Position numbers and translations under genes: made by a program. Shown here in pieces: positions 58,511 to 58,666 of a stretch of DNA of 58,666 bases. Location: the NCBI RefSeq assembly GCF_019417665.1, contig NZ_DXUU01000014.1, forward strand, positions 1 through 58,666, written 5' to 3'. This DNA comes from Ruminococcus sp. (lineage in GTDB: Bacteria; Bacillota; Clostridia; Oscillospirales; Ruminococcaceae). The notes under the pieces were generated by a model. It saw only the letters and a program-made list of their open reading frames with translations. It searched no databases and had not been told where the DNA came from. Each line of letters starts with the position of its first letter. The stretch's first letter is position 1.

Positions 58511-58666
58511 CCTTTCTGGTTGGTTGTTGAAAACTTGAGATTCCTGCTGGTTAAGAGCTTAGAGAGTATTGTTCTTTCCCAGCTGGTAAAGTATTTGGGG
58601 GGAGAGTGTGAGCAATGTCATTAACTTAAAACAGCCCTTGAATGGCAAGCAGAATGTCTGGAAGTA

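Larger units (their letters stand above)
37460..58666. mobile_element. Integrative-element remnant carrying an ATP synthase / exporter cargo (right end outside window)
   Basis: Hallmarks of clostridial ICEs lie at both ends: a DinG-type helicase N-terminus and a small sigma-70-like protein at 37460-39067, and ParM with a parR-like start at 57537-58510. Between them lie about 18 kb of cargo, all minus strand. The ICE genes are broken at each cargo-facing or backbone-facing edge. No integrase, relaxase or T4SS gene is in view, so the element is either decayed or continues to the right. Confidence 0.6.

Overview
The window looks like chromosomal DNA of a gut Firmicute of the Oscillospiraceae/Ruminococcus kind. 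This is an inference from gene content: class A rnpB, GH95 and GH26 glycosidases, clostridial-style integrative-element genes, TTGACA/TATAAT promoters and strong GGAGG ribosome sites. No marker gene fixes the species.

Layout. (1) About 1-16630 is the early/lysogeny half of a prophage. Leftward genes run from a Cro-like gene and antirepressor through hypothetical genes, DUF2800, DUF2815, a family A DNA polymerase, a VapE-type primase-helicase, VRR-NUC, HNH, an SNF2-like helicase and a late-regulator-like protein to the first codons of a small terminase. Rightward genes are a CI-like repressor, an ImmA-like protease and a tyrosine integrase that ends beside a tRNA-derived attachment site. The structural genes must lie left of the window. 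(2) 16640-18100 holds debris: a serine recombinase remnant and an internally deleted AAA-ATPase/PD-(D/E)XK gene. (3) 18170-37260 is chromosomal backbone: rnpB, GH95 fucosidase, GH26 mannanase lipoprotein, a Zn/Cd P1B ATPase with a separate HMA chaperone, tRNA-Leu, ychF, SemiSWEET, SDR, LysR, MTA/SAH nucleosidase and a nucleoside-kinase-like gene. It is sprinkled with a short inverted-repeat element whose ends read GGCAATACCGCACAAAG. (4) 37460-58666 is an integrative-element carcass: a truncated DinG-like helicase and a small sigma factor on the left, parM and a truncated parR-like start on the right. About 18 kb of cargo lies between them, all on the minus strand. The cargo is a TetR regulator, a CPA2 antiporter fused to a cytidylate-kinase-like domain, a complete F-type ATP synthase operon (atpIBEFHAGDC), an MMPL/RND exporter, a GLUG-repeat surface protein, a small alarmone synthetase, two micro membrane proteins, a zinc peptidase and a GNAT protein.

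How the pieces work together. The prophage switch is built on a repeated operator (GTCGCAT-NN-ATGCGAC) in the divergent promoter region and upstream of the antirepressor. The cargo may be a mobile ion-energetics module. Subunit c carries a two-carboxylate Na+ motif (E31 and E64-T65-T66), epsilon lacks its inhibitory C-terminal domain, and a cation/proton antiporter precedes the ATP synthase under a TetR promoter with two operators. The best leads are this island, the inverted-repeat family (one copy carries a piece of a prophage gene), a prophage small-RNA candidate at 10884-10942, and a run of hairpins at 34003-34192.

Several genes (phage helicase, an 11770-12269 phage gene, the XRE/zinc-domain gene, and two genes at 35315-37091) are broken by one small indel each. 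Some lie in homopolymers and could be sequencing errors rather than decay.
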